DNA of 23,528 nucleotides from Bacillota bacterium. GTDB taxonomy: Bacteria > Bacillota > Desulfitobacteriia > Desulfitobacteriales > Desulfitobacteriaceae. A program made the position numbers and the translations under genes. Location of the stretch: positions 1 to 23,528 of the forward strand of contig JAEWCM010000185.1 of NCBI GenBank assembly GCA_023390635.1. The letters are read 5' to 3'. Numbering within the stretch: position 1 is the stretch's first letter; each line of letters opens with the position of its first letter. The notes beneath the pieces were generated by a model. It ran no database searches. It saw only the letters and a program-made list of their open reading frames with translations, and was not told the origin of the DNA. Positions 6,634-14,811 of this stretch are shown one piece after another.

Positions 6634-6873
6634 TCATTCAGCTTTTTTGTCTTCGTTCTCTTTTCTGCCCTCTTCGTAGACATCGTAGATCATCCTCCGA
6701 TCGATCGGGGCCGGTGGCTTTTTGCGCAGAAAGCGATTATAAACATAATATAAACCGCCCAGAATGGCACCTGCTAAAAGCACTACCAAAACGATCCAGA
6801 AAGTAAAGAATATTGCAGCAATTACCATCAGAGCTAAAACAATACCCCACAAAATTCTGAGAAAGCGATCCAT
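6634..6873 (-). CDS. Small membrane protein of unknown function (79 aa)
   Basis: This 79-aa protein is nearly all membrane-spanning at its N-terminus. Residues about 8-45 form two closely spaced hydrophobic helices (LWGIVLALMVIAAIFFTFWI, then VVLLAGAILGGLYYVY). They are followed by a basic, proline-containing cytoplasmic segment (FLRKKPPAP) and a charged tail. It starts at an ATG with GGAGG 6 bases upstream and is the first gene of the minus-strand array. No family recognised. The gap 6874-7013 before the divergent cysK-like gene holds several AT-rich TATAAT-like stretches, so it probably contains promoters in both directions. Confidence 0.7.
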   Translation of the reverse strand: MDRFLRILWGIVLALMVIAAIFFTFWIVLVVLLAGAILGGLYYVYNRFLRKKPPAPIDRRMIYDVYEEGRKENEDKKAE

Positions 6874-7034
6874 CTCATTCCTCCAAATAACTAATTTTCG
6901 TATGATTTACTCATGCTGATCCTATAATAATATGATACCTGCTAGCGCTATAATAAGCAAATATTGGTCATGATCGGAGGACAAGCTTTACGCAATTATG
7001 CAGATAGGATAGAATGGAATTTGGAGGGATTTGT

Positions 7035-7975
7035 ATGTCTAAAAATATAGCGAAAAATCTAACTGAACTGATTGGTAATACGCCCTTATTGGAGCTGGCC
7101 AATTATAGCAATAATCTTCATCTGGAAGCCACAATCCTGGCAAAACTGGAGTATTTCAATCCTGCGGGAAGCGTCAAAGACAGAATCGGCTACGCCATGA
7201 TTAAAGATGCTGAAGAACGGGGAATTTTAAAGAAAGATTCGGTAATCATCGAGCCTACCAGCGGAAACGCCGGAATCGCTCTCGCTTTTGTGGCAGCCGC
7301 TAAAGGATACCGGATGATCATAACCTTGCCGGAAAGTTTCAGCATGGAGCGGCGGATACTGCTCAAAGCCCTTGGCGCCGAACTCGTCCTTACCCCCGCC
7401 GCCGAAGGAATGACTGGAGCCATCCGCAAAGCTGAGGAATTGGCGACCCAGATTCCAACGCTTTTATTCCTCAGCAATTTAACAATCCGGCCAACCCGGA
7501 AATTCACCGCCGCACTACCGCGGAGGAACTCTGGCGGGACACAGAAGGGGACATTGACTTTCTTGTCGCCGGGGTAGGTACAGGGGGCACGATCACCGGA
7601 ATAGGCGAAGTGCTTAAAAAGCGGAAGCCTGCCATCAAGGTGATTGCCGTTGAACCCTTTGATTCTCCGGTTTTATCAGCCGGGAGAAGAGGCCCGCACA
7701 AGCTTCAGGGATTGGGCGCCGGCTTTGTACCTGCTGTATTCAACCGCGAGATCGTCGACGAAATTTTCACGGTTAAAACCGATGAAGCCTTCGATACTTC
7801 CCGCAGTCTGGCTAAACAAGAAGGGCTGCTCGTCGGTATCTCTTCCGGAGCCGCCGTCTTTGCCGCCGCTCAAATAGCCAAAAGACCGGAAAATAAAGGC
7901 AAGAATATTGTGGTTATTCTCCCCGATCTTGGGGAAAGGTATTTAACTGCCGGCTTATATGAAGAAGAGTCCTGA
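7035..7975 (+). pseudogene. Second cysteine synthase-like gene, frameshifted
   Basis: Both halves of a CysK-type protein are present but in different frames. Codons 7035-7454 encode residues homologous to the N-terminal half of the other CysK: GNTPLLEL, PLP Lys48 in AGSVKDRIGY and a PTSGNAG loop. From about 7457 the homology continues in the -1 frame (IPQQFNNPANPEIHRRTTAEELW, then GTGGTITG, GISSGAA) to a TGA at 7973-7975. The total, 941 bases, is one short of a whole number of codons, so a single base is missing near 7455-7457. Without the shift it would encode 313 aa, closely similar to the neighbouring CysK but clearly diverged, so it is a paralogue and not a recent copy. The start is set by GGAGGG 6 bases upstream of ATG 7035. 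The substrate-loop Thr is Ala79 here. The lesion may be real decay or a sequencing error. Confidence 0.85.
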
Positions 7976-7987
7976 AGCAGTTTCGAT

Positions 7988-8542
7988 TCAGACTTCCATC
8001 TCCCGGTTGCGCAGCACCATGTGAATATGGTCTTCCCAACGGCCGTTAATCTTTAGATATTTCAACGCCAGGCCTTCCTGATAGAAACCCAACTTCTCCG
8101 CCGTTTTCATTGATGCCTGATTGCGGGGAATAATGTTCGCCTCAATCCGGTGCAGCTGCAAGTTTTTAAAAGCATAGCCGATCATTAAATTGAGGGCTTC
8201 TGTCATATAGCCTTGGCGTGCTTTTTTCTCATCTAATTTATACCCTAAGTGACATGACTGAAAAGCGCCACGCACAATATTGCTTAAGGCAATGGAACCG
8301 ATGATCTGATCAGGGCGGTCTTTTTCAAAAATCCAAGTCCGCACCAAACGGCCTTCATCCATTTCTTTCAAGTCGTAAGCCAACTGCTCTTGCTGAGCTG
8401 CAAGTGTGTAAAACTCTTCAGTTCTCATCGGTTCCCACAGGGACAAAAACTTCTTGTTTCTGGCATAATAATCTAAAACCGGAACTGCTTCTGCTTCAGA
8501 TATTGTTCGCAGCAACAGTCTCTCTCCTGTCAAACAGATCAT
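7988..8542 (-). CDS. GNAT-family N-acetyltransferase, RimJ/RimL-like
   Basis: The 184-aa GNAT-fold enzyme transfers acetyl from acetyl-CoA to an amine, in this subgroup typically a protein N-terminus or small amine. It opens with the RimJ-type strand GERLLLRTISEAEA. The central HLGYKLDEKKARQGYMTEALNLM is the acetyl-CoA pyrophosphate-loop region (A/R-x-x-G-Y-M). LHRIEANIIPRNQASMKTAEKLGF (motif B, about 130-153) and a final WEDHIHMVL complete the pattern. The start has AGAAGG 10 bases upstream. It converges on the frameshifted cysK paralogue with 12 bases between them and stands alone on its strand. The substrate is unknown. Confidence 0.9.
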   Translation of the reverse strand: MICLTGERLLLRTISEAEAVPVLDYYARNKKFLSLWEPMRTEEFYTLAAQQEQLAYDLKEMDEGRLVRTWIFEKDRPDQIIGSIALSNIVRGAFQSCHLGYKLDEKKARQGYMTEALNLMIGYAFKNLQLHRIEANIIPRNQASMKTAEKLGFYQEGLALKYLKINGRWEDHIHMVLRNREMEV

Positions 8543-8643
8543 GGTGATAAAACCTTCTTTCTAAAAATTACTCAAATTATGAGGGTAAGGGTAATCATTT
8601 TACTATAAATAAAATAATTTTACTATGAGTGGAGCATTCTGTG

Positions 8644-10122
8644 ATGGATATCCTAAGCATTTTTTTAAAATCCATTTATGTTTTGAACTTTATATGCATT
8701 CTGGCCTTGCTGTTTATTAAAAGGAAGAATCCCAACGAAACCATAACATGGCTGTTAATTCTTTCTTTTCTGCCTGTCATCGGGCTGTTTCTCTATATGG
8801 TTTTCGGCAAAGGCATTAACCTCTATAGCCGCAGAAAATACTCCATCAAAGAACAGCGGGACAGGGCCTATTCTGCCCTGATTCAGGAACAAAGCCATAT
8901 GGATGAAACTCATATCAATCTTTTCAAAAACCATACTCCCCCTTTTAATGACCAAGCCGCCGAGCATCATAGGCAAATGATCGAACTTTTTTATCATACC
9001 GGCCACAGCATTTATACCCAAGACAATGATGTCAGCATTTTTACTGATGCAGGAAAACTCTATGAAACTTTGATTCATGACATCAGGGAAGCTAAAGAAA
9101 GCATTAATATGCTCTATTTCATCATTAAAAACGATGAAATAGGCAATAAGATCGTCGATCTGCTTACTCAAAAAGCCGATGCAGGCGTAGAAGTGAGACT
9201 GATTTACGATAGTTTGGGCAGCTTTTTTACTCCGGGAAGAATGTTCAAACGACTTAAAGAAGCAGGTGGAAAGGTTTGCCGCTTTTTTCCCGTTTCTCTG
9301 GGTTTCTACCTTAAAATCAACCACCGTAATCATCGGAAAATTGTCACCATTGACGGTGAAATCGCTTACATGGGCGGCATGAATATTGGTATGGAGTACA
9401 TGGGGCTCAGCAAAATCACCCCTTGGCGCGATACCCACTTGCGGATTACAGGCAGTGCCGTTTTGATGCTCCAGGAGCAATTTTTGCTTGACTGGAACTT
9501 TGTTTCTAAAACAACGGACAATTTAGATGATGTTCATTTTGTGCGCAAGTACTTCCCTCCCATTAAATCTCCGGGTAAGCTGGGAATCCAGATTGTTTCC
9601 AGTGATCCAGGTATTGCAGCGGAACAGATTAAATCAGGATTAATTAAGATGGTCTATTCTGCCCAGGAAAGCTTATGGATCCAAACTCCATATTTTGTTC
9701 CGGATGAGCCTTTTCTCGAAGCCTTGAAAACCGCCTCGGCTTCCGGCGTCGATGTCCGGATTATGATTCCCGGTCTTCCCGATAAGAAATACGTGTGGAA
9801 CGTCACCATGTCCTATGTCCGCGATCTACTTAATGCCGGAATCAAAGTGTATATGTATTCAGGCTTTATGCACGCCAAAATGGTAGTCATGGATGACCAA
9901 ATCGCTACCATCGGCTCAACCAATATTGATATCCGCAGCTTCGCTCTCCACTTCGAAGTCAATGCTTTCATCTATGATACTGAATTTGCTTTGAAATGCA
10001 AAAAGATCTTTATTGATGATGAAATGGACTCTACTCAGATCACTTCTGAATGGTATGAGTCGCGAGGGATCTTAACCCTTTTGAAGGAAAACTTCTCCAG
10101 AATTTTCTCTCCGTTAATGTAA
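8644..10122 (+). CDS. cls: Cardiolipin synthase (phospholipase D family)
   Basis: The product has 492 aa, typical for bacterial Cls. Two N-terminal transmembrane helices (about residues 5-27 and 36-57, separated by the conserved KRKNPNETITWLL) anchor it. Two phospholipase D motifs carry the active site: HRKIVTID (His230 on) with following GGMNIG, and HAKMVVMD (His410 on) with following GSTNID. It condenses two phosphatidylglycerols to cardiolipin and glycerol at the membrane. A GTG at 8629 would lengthen it by 5 codons, but GGAG at 8631-8634 is placed 9 bases before ATG 8644, so I use the latter. The leader contains a 10-bp direct repeat (ATTTTACTAT at 8597 and 8617) of unknown meaning. It appears monocistronic. 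Confidence 0.94.
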   Translation: MDILSIFLKSIYVLNFICILALLFIKRKNPNETITWLLILSFLPVIGLFLYMVFGKGINLYSRRKYSIKEQRDRAYSALIQEQSHMDETHINLFKNHTPPFNDQAAEHHRQMIELFYHTGHSIYTQDNDVSIFTDAGKLYETLIHDIREAKESINMLYFIIKNDEIGNKIVDLLTQKADAGVEVRLIYDSLGSFFTPGRMFKRLKEAGGKVCRFFPVSLGFYLKINHRNHRKIVTIDGEIAYMGGMNIGMEYMGLSKITPWRDTHLRITGSAVLMLQEQFLLDWNFVSKTTDNLDDVHFVRKYFPPIKSPGKLGIQIVSSDPGIAAEQIKSGLIKMVYSAQESLWIQTPYFVPDEPFLEALKTASASGVDVRIMIPGLPDKKYVWNVTMSYVRDLLNAGIKVYMYSGFMHAKMVVMDDQIATIGSTNIDIRSFALHFEVNAFIYDTEFALKCKKIFIDDEMDSTQITSEWYESRGILTLLKENFSRIFSPLM

Positions 10123-10144
10123 CCCTTAAGCATAAAAAAAGCAC

Positions 10145-10173
10145 TTGACAAAATGGTCTATTTGTTCTATTTT
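10145..10173 (+). promoter_or_regulatory. Sigma-A promoter for the Rrf2-cydABDC operon
   Basis: TTGACA (10145-10150) and TATTTT (10168-10173) are 17 bases apart. They lie about 50 bases upstream of the Rrf2 gene and downstream of cls. An AGTATACT palindrome at about 10192 could be an operator half. Motifs seen directly; use inferred. Confidence 0.6.
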
Positions 10174-10222
10174 TTACATAAAGTATACTGCCTTGGTAAA
10201 CATTTAGAGAGGATGTGATAAG

Positions 10223-10645
10223 ATGCAGCTGACGCAGGCCACGGACTATTCTTTTCGGGTGATACTGCATCTTACCCGTGCCACTCCCGGTGAGGTGGTT
10301 GCTGCCAAAACCTTAGCCGAACGGGAAGAAATCCCGATGCGTTACTTGCTGAAAATTATCCGTTCTTTAGTCAAAGCAGGAATTCTCAATTCACATCGGG
10401 GTATGGAAGGAGGGTATTCCTTAGCCAAGGAACCAGGCGACATTACCCTGTTGGAAGTGGTTGAAGCCATTGAAGGACCAATTCAAATCAACCGCTGTTT
10501 GGAAGATCAAGCCTACTGCTCTAAACATTGGTGCCATAGCTGCCCTTTACATCACGCCTTGAAAAATATTCAGGAAACATTGATCCAGGAACTGAAACGC
10601 TGTAATTTCGCTGTGCTAAATCATAAGAACCTCAATCCAACGTAA
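10223..10645 (+). CDS. Rrf2-family regulator with cysteine cluster (IscR/NsrR-like), probable cyd operon regulator
   Basis: The 140-aa protein has an Rrf2 winged helix: MQLTQATDYSFRVILHL, recognition region IPMRYLLKIIRSLVKAGI and wing GMEGGYSLAKEPGDIT. Unlike the CymR-like protein in this window, it has Cys92, Cys99, Cys104 and Cys107 in the region where IscR, NsrR and RirA bind an Fe-S cluster with three cysteines. It is therefore likely a redox, oxygen or NO sensor (inference). The ATG follows GAGG by 10 bases. It is 73 bases upstream of cydA on the same strand and shares the promoter at 10145-10173, so it is most likely a local regulator of cytochrome bd, perhaps autoregulated. It could instead control Fe-S assembly genes elsewhere. 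Confidence 0.88.
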   Translation: MQLTQATDYSFRVILHLTRATPGEVVAAKTLAEREEIPMRYLLKIIRSLVKAGILNSHRGMEGGYSLAKEPGDITLLEVVEAIEGPIQINRCLEDQAYCSKHWCHSCPLHHALKNIQETLIQELKRCNFAVLNHKNLNPT

Positions 10646-10652
10646 TCTCAAT

Positions 10653-10685
10653 AAGGGGAGGTGAACCATTTCCACTTTTTTATAG
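10653..10685 (+). other. Strong ribosome site before a 5-codon ATT mini-ORF in the cydA leader
   Basis: AAGGGGAGGTGA (10653-10664) is an excellent Shine-Dalgarno sequence with no annotated gene after it. An ATT codon at the right distance (10668) opens a 5-codon frame ending TAG 10683-10685, and cydA has its own site AAGGAGG further on. It could be a leader peptide, a ribosome standby site or a chance remnant. Confidence 0.3.
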
Positions 10686-10718
10686 GAATGTCCAATTATT
10701 GATAAGGAGGATCAGGTT

Positions 10719-12101
10719 ATGAGCAATGCTGCCCTTGCACAATGGCAATTTGGTTTTACCGCTGCCTATCATTTTCTTTTTGTACCCTTGACTCTGGGTC
10801 TGTCCGTGCTGGTAGCGATTATGGAATCTTTATACGTAAAAACCAACAACGAGACTTATAAGAAAATGACAAAATTTTGGGGCAAACTTTTCGTGATTAA
10901 TTTCGCTATGGGTGTGGTCACCGGTATTGTAATGGTTTTTCAATTTGGTATGAATTGGTCCGAGTATTCCCGCTTCGTGGGAGATATTTTCGGAATTCCT
11001 TTAGCCATTGAAGCTTTATTGGCATTCTTCCTTGAGTCCACCTTTTTAGGATTGTGGATTTTCGGCTGGGATAAGCTTTCCAAGAAGGTCCACTTGCTTA
11101 GCATCTGGCTGGTGGCCATTGCCAGCTGTCTTTCCTCGCTGTGGATTCTCATTGCTAATTCGTTCATGCAGCATCCGGTAGGTTACAGCCTGCAAAACGG
11201 TCGGGCTGAACTGGATCAGTTTTCAGCGCTGCTCACCAATCCCTATGTTTGGCATCAGTTTCCCCACACCGTTTTAGCCGGCTTTACGACCGGAGCTTTC
11301 TTTGTTCTGGGCATCAGTGCCTATCATCTATTAAAAAAGACCAATCCCGATCTTTTCCAAAAATCGTTCAAACTAAGTGTTATTTTCGGATTAATTTCTG
11401 TCTTTCTGGCTTCCGGCATTGGTCACCTTCAGGGCCAATATCTGGTCGAAACCCAACCCATGAAAATGGCTGCTGCGGAAGCAATCTGGGATACGGTTGA
11501 CCCAGCGCCCCTTTCTCTGTTCGCAGTCATTGATCAGGATAAAAAGGAAAACAGTTTCGAAATTCAAATCCCTGCGATGGCGAGCTTCCTGTCCTACAAT
11601 AAGTTCAGCGGCGAAATCAAGGGAATCAACGAACTTCAAGCTGAAGCCGAAGCCAAATATGGTGCAGGCAACTACATTCCGTCCGTAGCCACCACATTTT
11701 GGAGCTTCCGCGTCATGATTGCCACCGCTTCCTGGATGATTTTAATCAGCCTGGTAAGTCTGCTCCTCTATCGGAAAGGAACCCTGGAAAAACATCCTTG
11801 GCTGCTCAAGGCCCTTATTCCCACTATGTTCTTCCCGTTCATTACCAATACCGCCGGCTGGATTCTGACAGAAATGGGCCGTCAGCCCTGGATTGTCTAC
11901 GGACTGCAAAAAGTGGATACGGCTGCTTCTCCCAGCGTGTCCTCCGGTATGGTACTTACTTCTTTGATCGGCTTCGCTTTAGTTTACGCCGTTCTTATCA
12001 TCGCCGATGTTTATTTGCTGCAAAAATATGCCCGGCGCAACCCGGATCAAGAACTTGCATCGTCAGCTAAAGCTCAGGAGGAGGTGTCATTATGGACCTG
12101 A
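10719..12101 (+). CDS. cydA: Cytochrome bd quinol oxidase subunit I
   Basis: The product is a 460-aa integral membrane subunit carrying haems b558, b595 and d. It oxidises menaquinol/quinol and reduces oxygen to water. Seen: the N-terminal AAYHFLFVPLTLG with His18 (the haem ligand equivalent to Escherichia coli His19), MQHPVGY, HQFPHTVLAGF (the b558 His) and the highly conserved EMGRQPWIVYG late in the protein. Multiple hydrophobic helices are evident. The periplasmic Q-loop is the short type, as usual in Firmicutes. The start has AAGGAGGATC 6-7 bases upstream. The stop overlaps the cydB start by 10 bases, so translation is coupled. In an anaerobe its likely work is oxygen removal and tolerance of NO or sulfide (inference). 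Confidence 0.96.
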   Translation: MSNAALAQWQFGFTAAYHFLFVPLTLGLSVLVAIMESLYVKTNNETYKKMTKFWGKLFVINFAMGVVTGIVMVFQFGMNWSEYSRFVGDIFGIPLAIEALLAFFLESTFLGLWIFGWDKLSKKVHLLSIWLVAIASCLSSLWILIANSFMQHPVGYSLQNGRAELDQFSALLTNPYVWHQFPHTVLAGFTTGAFFVLGISAYHLLKKTNPDLFQKSFKLSVIFGLISVFLASGIGHLQGQYLVETQPMKMAAAEAIWDTVDPAPLSLFAVIDQDKKENSFEIQIPAMASFLSYNKFSGEIKGINELQAEAEAKYGAGNYIPSVATTFWSFRVMIATASWMILISLVSLLLYRKGTLEKHPWLLKALIPTMFFPFITNTAGWILTEMGRQPWIVYGLQKVDTAASPSVSSGMVLTSLIGFALVYAVLIIADVYLLQKYARRNPDQELASSAKAQEEVSLWT

Positions 12102-13096
12102 ACACTTTATGGTTTATCCTTGTCGGTGTTTTATTTGCCGGGTTCTTCTTTCTGGAAGGATTCGATTACGGCGTAGGTACCCTTCTTCCTTTCTTAGGTA
12201 AAAAGGATGTGGAAAGAAGGCTGCTCATTCACTCTATCGGACCATTCTGGGATGGCAACGAGGTCTGGATGATCACAGCCGGAGGCGCTATCTTTGCCGC
12301 TTTCCCGATCTGGTATTCGACTTTGTTCAGCGGATTTTATCTGGCCCTCTTTCTCCTGCTGCTGGCTTTGATCTTTCGCGGTGTGGGCTTTGAATTCCGC
12401 AGCAAAGACGACAATCCCCTTTGGCGTAAATCCTGGGATATGGGAATCTGGTTCGGAAGCTTCCTCCCTGCTATTCTTTGGGGCGTCGCCGTCGCTAATC
12501 TGTTAAAAGGGGTGCCCATTGATCAGAACCTGCAATTTGTAGGAGATTTTGGTTCTCTCTTTTCTCCCTATACGGTAGTGTCCGGGATTGCCTTTTTAGC
12601 CCTCTTTGCCTTCCATGGTGCCCTTTTCCTTACACTCCGTTTAGAAGGCGAGCTGTTGGAGAAAGCTAAGCGCATCACAAAACCTTTGGGCTTTGCCGCC
12701 TTGGTTGCCGTAGTGGCCATGGCTGTTCTGATCGCTGTAGAAACTGATTTGTTCACCAAAGGTATTTCTGTCGCTATCTTAGCAGTATCCGCCTTAGCCT
12801 TAATCGGCGCAGTCTTCTTCACTCTGAAGAAGAATTTCAAATTTGCCTTTATCTCAACTGCTGCTACCATCATCACTTGCACAGCAGCGGTTTTCACCGC
12901 CCTTTATCCCCGTGTCATGGTTTCCAGCCTCAATCCCGACTGGAGCCTCACTATCTACAATGCATCAGCCACCACCAATTCCTTGCAGGTCATGACTATT
13001 GTGGCAGTATGCCTTGTTCCTGTCATCTTAATTTACCAGGCCTGGAGCTATCACATTTTCCGCAAACGGATCAATGAGAAGAATTTGGAATATTAA
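12092..13096 (+). CDS. cydB: Cytochrome bd quinol oxidase subunit II
   Basis: This 334-aa membrane partner of CydA binds no haem itself in the classical enzymes but is needed for the haem centre. The family's N-terminal signature is intact: FFFLEGFDYGVGTLLPFLG (about 19-37), then GPFWDGNEVWMITAGGAIFAAFP (about 50-72), and GFEFR. About eight or nine hydrophobic helices follow. It starts inside the end of cydA with GAGGAGG upstream and is followed 23 bases later by cydD, so the four genes form one transcript. Confidence 0.96.
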   Translation: MDLNTLWFILVGVLFAGFFFLEGFDYGVGTLLPFLGKKDVERRLLIHSIGPFWDGNEVWMITAGGAIFAAFPIWYSTLFSGFYLALFLLLLALIFRGVGFEFRSKDDNPLWRKSWDMGIWFGSFLPAILWGVAVANLLKGVPIDQNLQFVGDFGSLFSPYTVVSGIAFLALFAFHGALFLTLRLEGELLEKAKRITKPLGFAALVAVVAMAVLIAVETDLFTKGISVAILAVSALALIGAVFFTLKKNFKFAFISTAATIITCTAAVFTALYPRVMVSSLNPDWSLTIYNASATTNSLQVMTIVAVCLVPVILIYQAWSYHIFRKRINEKNLEY

Positions 13097-13119
13097 GGGT
13101 TAAGGAGGGCCGGGCCAAT

Positions 13120-14811
13120 ATGCTGGACAAACGCTTAGTGAAGAGAGCTGCCCAAGAAAAAAAGTATTTTTATACCGTTTTAGGCTCAGGCTTTTTCACC
13201 GGCATATTGGCCATTTTGCAAGCAGCCTGTTTAGCCAAAATATTAAATGAAGTATTTACCCATGGCCAGGGACTGGATTCCATCCGTCCCTGGCTCTTTG
13301 CTCTTTTTTTTACGATTGTTTTTAGGGCCCTGTCATCCTGGCTGGGAGAGACCGCTGCCCGCCGTGCCGGTGCCCGAATTAAGCACAACCTTCGTCAGGA
13401 GCTTCTTTCCCGCCTCTTTGAGTTAGGACCGGTATCCGGCGGAAATACGGGAACAGGAGAAAAGCTTGCCCTTCTGGTGGAAGGAGTGGAAAACCTGGAA
13501 GCTTATTTTACCAAATACCTTCCCCAGCTGGTTCTGGCCCTTTTTGTGCCCTTGGCTCTTTTGCTCGCAGCCTTTCCTGTGGATTGGATCAGCGCCTTGA
13601 TCCTCCTCTTTACCGCTCCCCTGATTCCCATCTTCATGATTCTGATCGGCGGATGGTCAGAGAAAATGGCAGAAAAACAGTGGGCTACTTTAAAAAAAAT
13701 CAGCAATCATCTTTTTGATGTGCTGCAAGGGCTAACTACTTTAAAGCTTTTGGGCAGAAGCAAAAAGCAGATAGCCATTATTGCCCGGCTTAGCAAGGAG
13801 TGGACGGACAGCACTCTGAGCGTCCTGCGGATTGCTTTTCTTTCTGCCTTAACCTTGGAGCTGATTGTGACCTTCAGCACCGCTATGATGGCGGTCGGCC
13901 TGGGACTGCGCCTGCTCAGCGGAAACGGGATTGATTTTGAAAGGGCGATGTTCCTCCTCCTGCTGGCTCCTGAATTTTACGGTCCCTTACGGGCTTTGGG
14001 AACTCAGTTTCACGCCGGTCAGCAAGGATCTTCGGCCGCCGATGATATTTTTTCCCTCCTTGATGAGCCCTTAGGAAAAGCATCCGGCGCAGCCGAGGAA
14101 CAGTGCTCCACTATCTTCCCCGCCCCTGACTCCAGAAATCAAGCCCCAGCCCTCGCCTTTTCCCATGTGTCCTATGCCTATGACTCCCAGGTTCCAGTTC
14201 TTAACGATGTTTCCTTCTCCATCGCCCATGGAGAAAAAGTCGCCTTGCTGGGAAAAAGCGGTACAGGGAAAAGCACCATCCTTCACCTGATCATGGGTTT
14301 TATTTCCCCAGATCAGGGCTATCTGGAAATCAACGGATTATGCTCACACCAATCCTCTCCTGAAGCGTGGCGCAAGCATTTAGCCTTGATACCTCAGCGT
14401 CCCCACCTCTTCTCCGGCACGGTGCAGGAAAACCTGCTCCTGGGAAACCCCCACGCTCAAAGTAGGGACGTCGAAGAGGCAGCCCGGCTCGCTCACGCCC
14501 ATGATTTCATTAAAGCTTTGCCGGAGGGTTATCATACCCAAATCGGTCAAGGAGGTTGGGGGTTAAGCGCCGGCCAGATCCAACGCCTTGCCATTGCCAG
14601 GGTTTTCCTCAGCCATGCCCCTATCCTGATCCTGGATGAAGCAACGGCCGGGCTGGATTATGAAAGTGAGCATTTAATCCGTCTCTCTTTGGAAGAACTT
14701 CTAAAAACGCGCACCGCCCTAATTGTCGCCCACCGGCCTGCCACTCTCAAGCTGGTTGACCGCGCCTTCTTTCTCGACGATGGGCATCTCCAAGAAAGGC
14801 AGGTGAACTAG
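13120..14811 (+). CDS. cydD: ABC exporter for cytochrome bd assembly, CydD subunit
   Basis: The product is a 563-aa half-transporter fused to an ATPase. The N-terminal 320 or so residues form six membrane helices. The C-terminal nucleotide-binding domain has Walker A GKSGTGKST (about 378-386), Q-loop IPQRPHLFSGTV, signature LSAGQIQRLA (about 481) and Walker B ILILDEAT (about 503). The signature reads LSAGQ in place of LSGGQ; CydD proteins often vary here. With CydC it forms a heterodimer exporting cysteine or glutathione in Escherichia coli, needed for periplasmic redox balance and bd oxidase maturation. AAGGAGGG lies 10 bases before the ATG. Its stop codon directly abuts the cydC ATG. Confidence 0.94.
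   Translation: MLDKRLVKRAAQEKKYFYTVLGSGFFTGILAILQAACLAKILNEVFTHGQGLDSIRPWLFALFFTIVFRALSSWLGETAARRAGARIKHNLRQELLSRLFELGPVSGGNTGTGEKLALLVEGVENLEAYFTKYLPQLVLALFVPLALLLAAFPVDWISALILLFTAPLIPIFMILIGGWSEKMAEKQWATLKKISNHLFDVLQGLTTLKLLGRSKKQIAIIARLSKEWTDSTLSVLRIAFLSALTLELIVTFSTAMMAVGLGLRLLSGNGIDFERAMFLLLLAPEFYGPLRALGTQFHAGQQGSSAADDIFSLLDEPLGKASGAAEEQCSTIFPAPDSRNQAPALAFSHVSYAYDSQVPVLNDVSFSIAHGEKVALLGKSGTGKSTILHLIMGFISPDQGYLEINGLCSHQSSPEAWRKHLALIPQRPHLFSGTVQENLLLGNPHAQSRDVEEAARLAHAHDFIKALPEGYHTQIGQGGWGLSAGQIQRLAIARVFLSHAPILILDEATAGLDYESEHLIRLSLEELLKTRTALIVAHRPATLKLVDRAFFLDDGHLQERQVN

Noticed and set aside
8583..8626. Short direct repeats (GGGTAA twice; ATTTTACTAT twice) before cls
   Set aside because: They are too short and AT-rich to call a repeat element or operator.
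8755..9480. 241-aa minus-strand ORF
   Set aside because: It lies wholly opposite cardiolipin synthase, which has both catalytic HKD motifs, and its own product resembles nothing.
11249..12070. Several plus-strand ORFs in other frames within cydA
   Set aside because: They are out of frame with the intact cydA and have no ribosome sites or domains.
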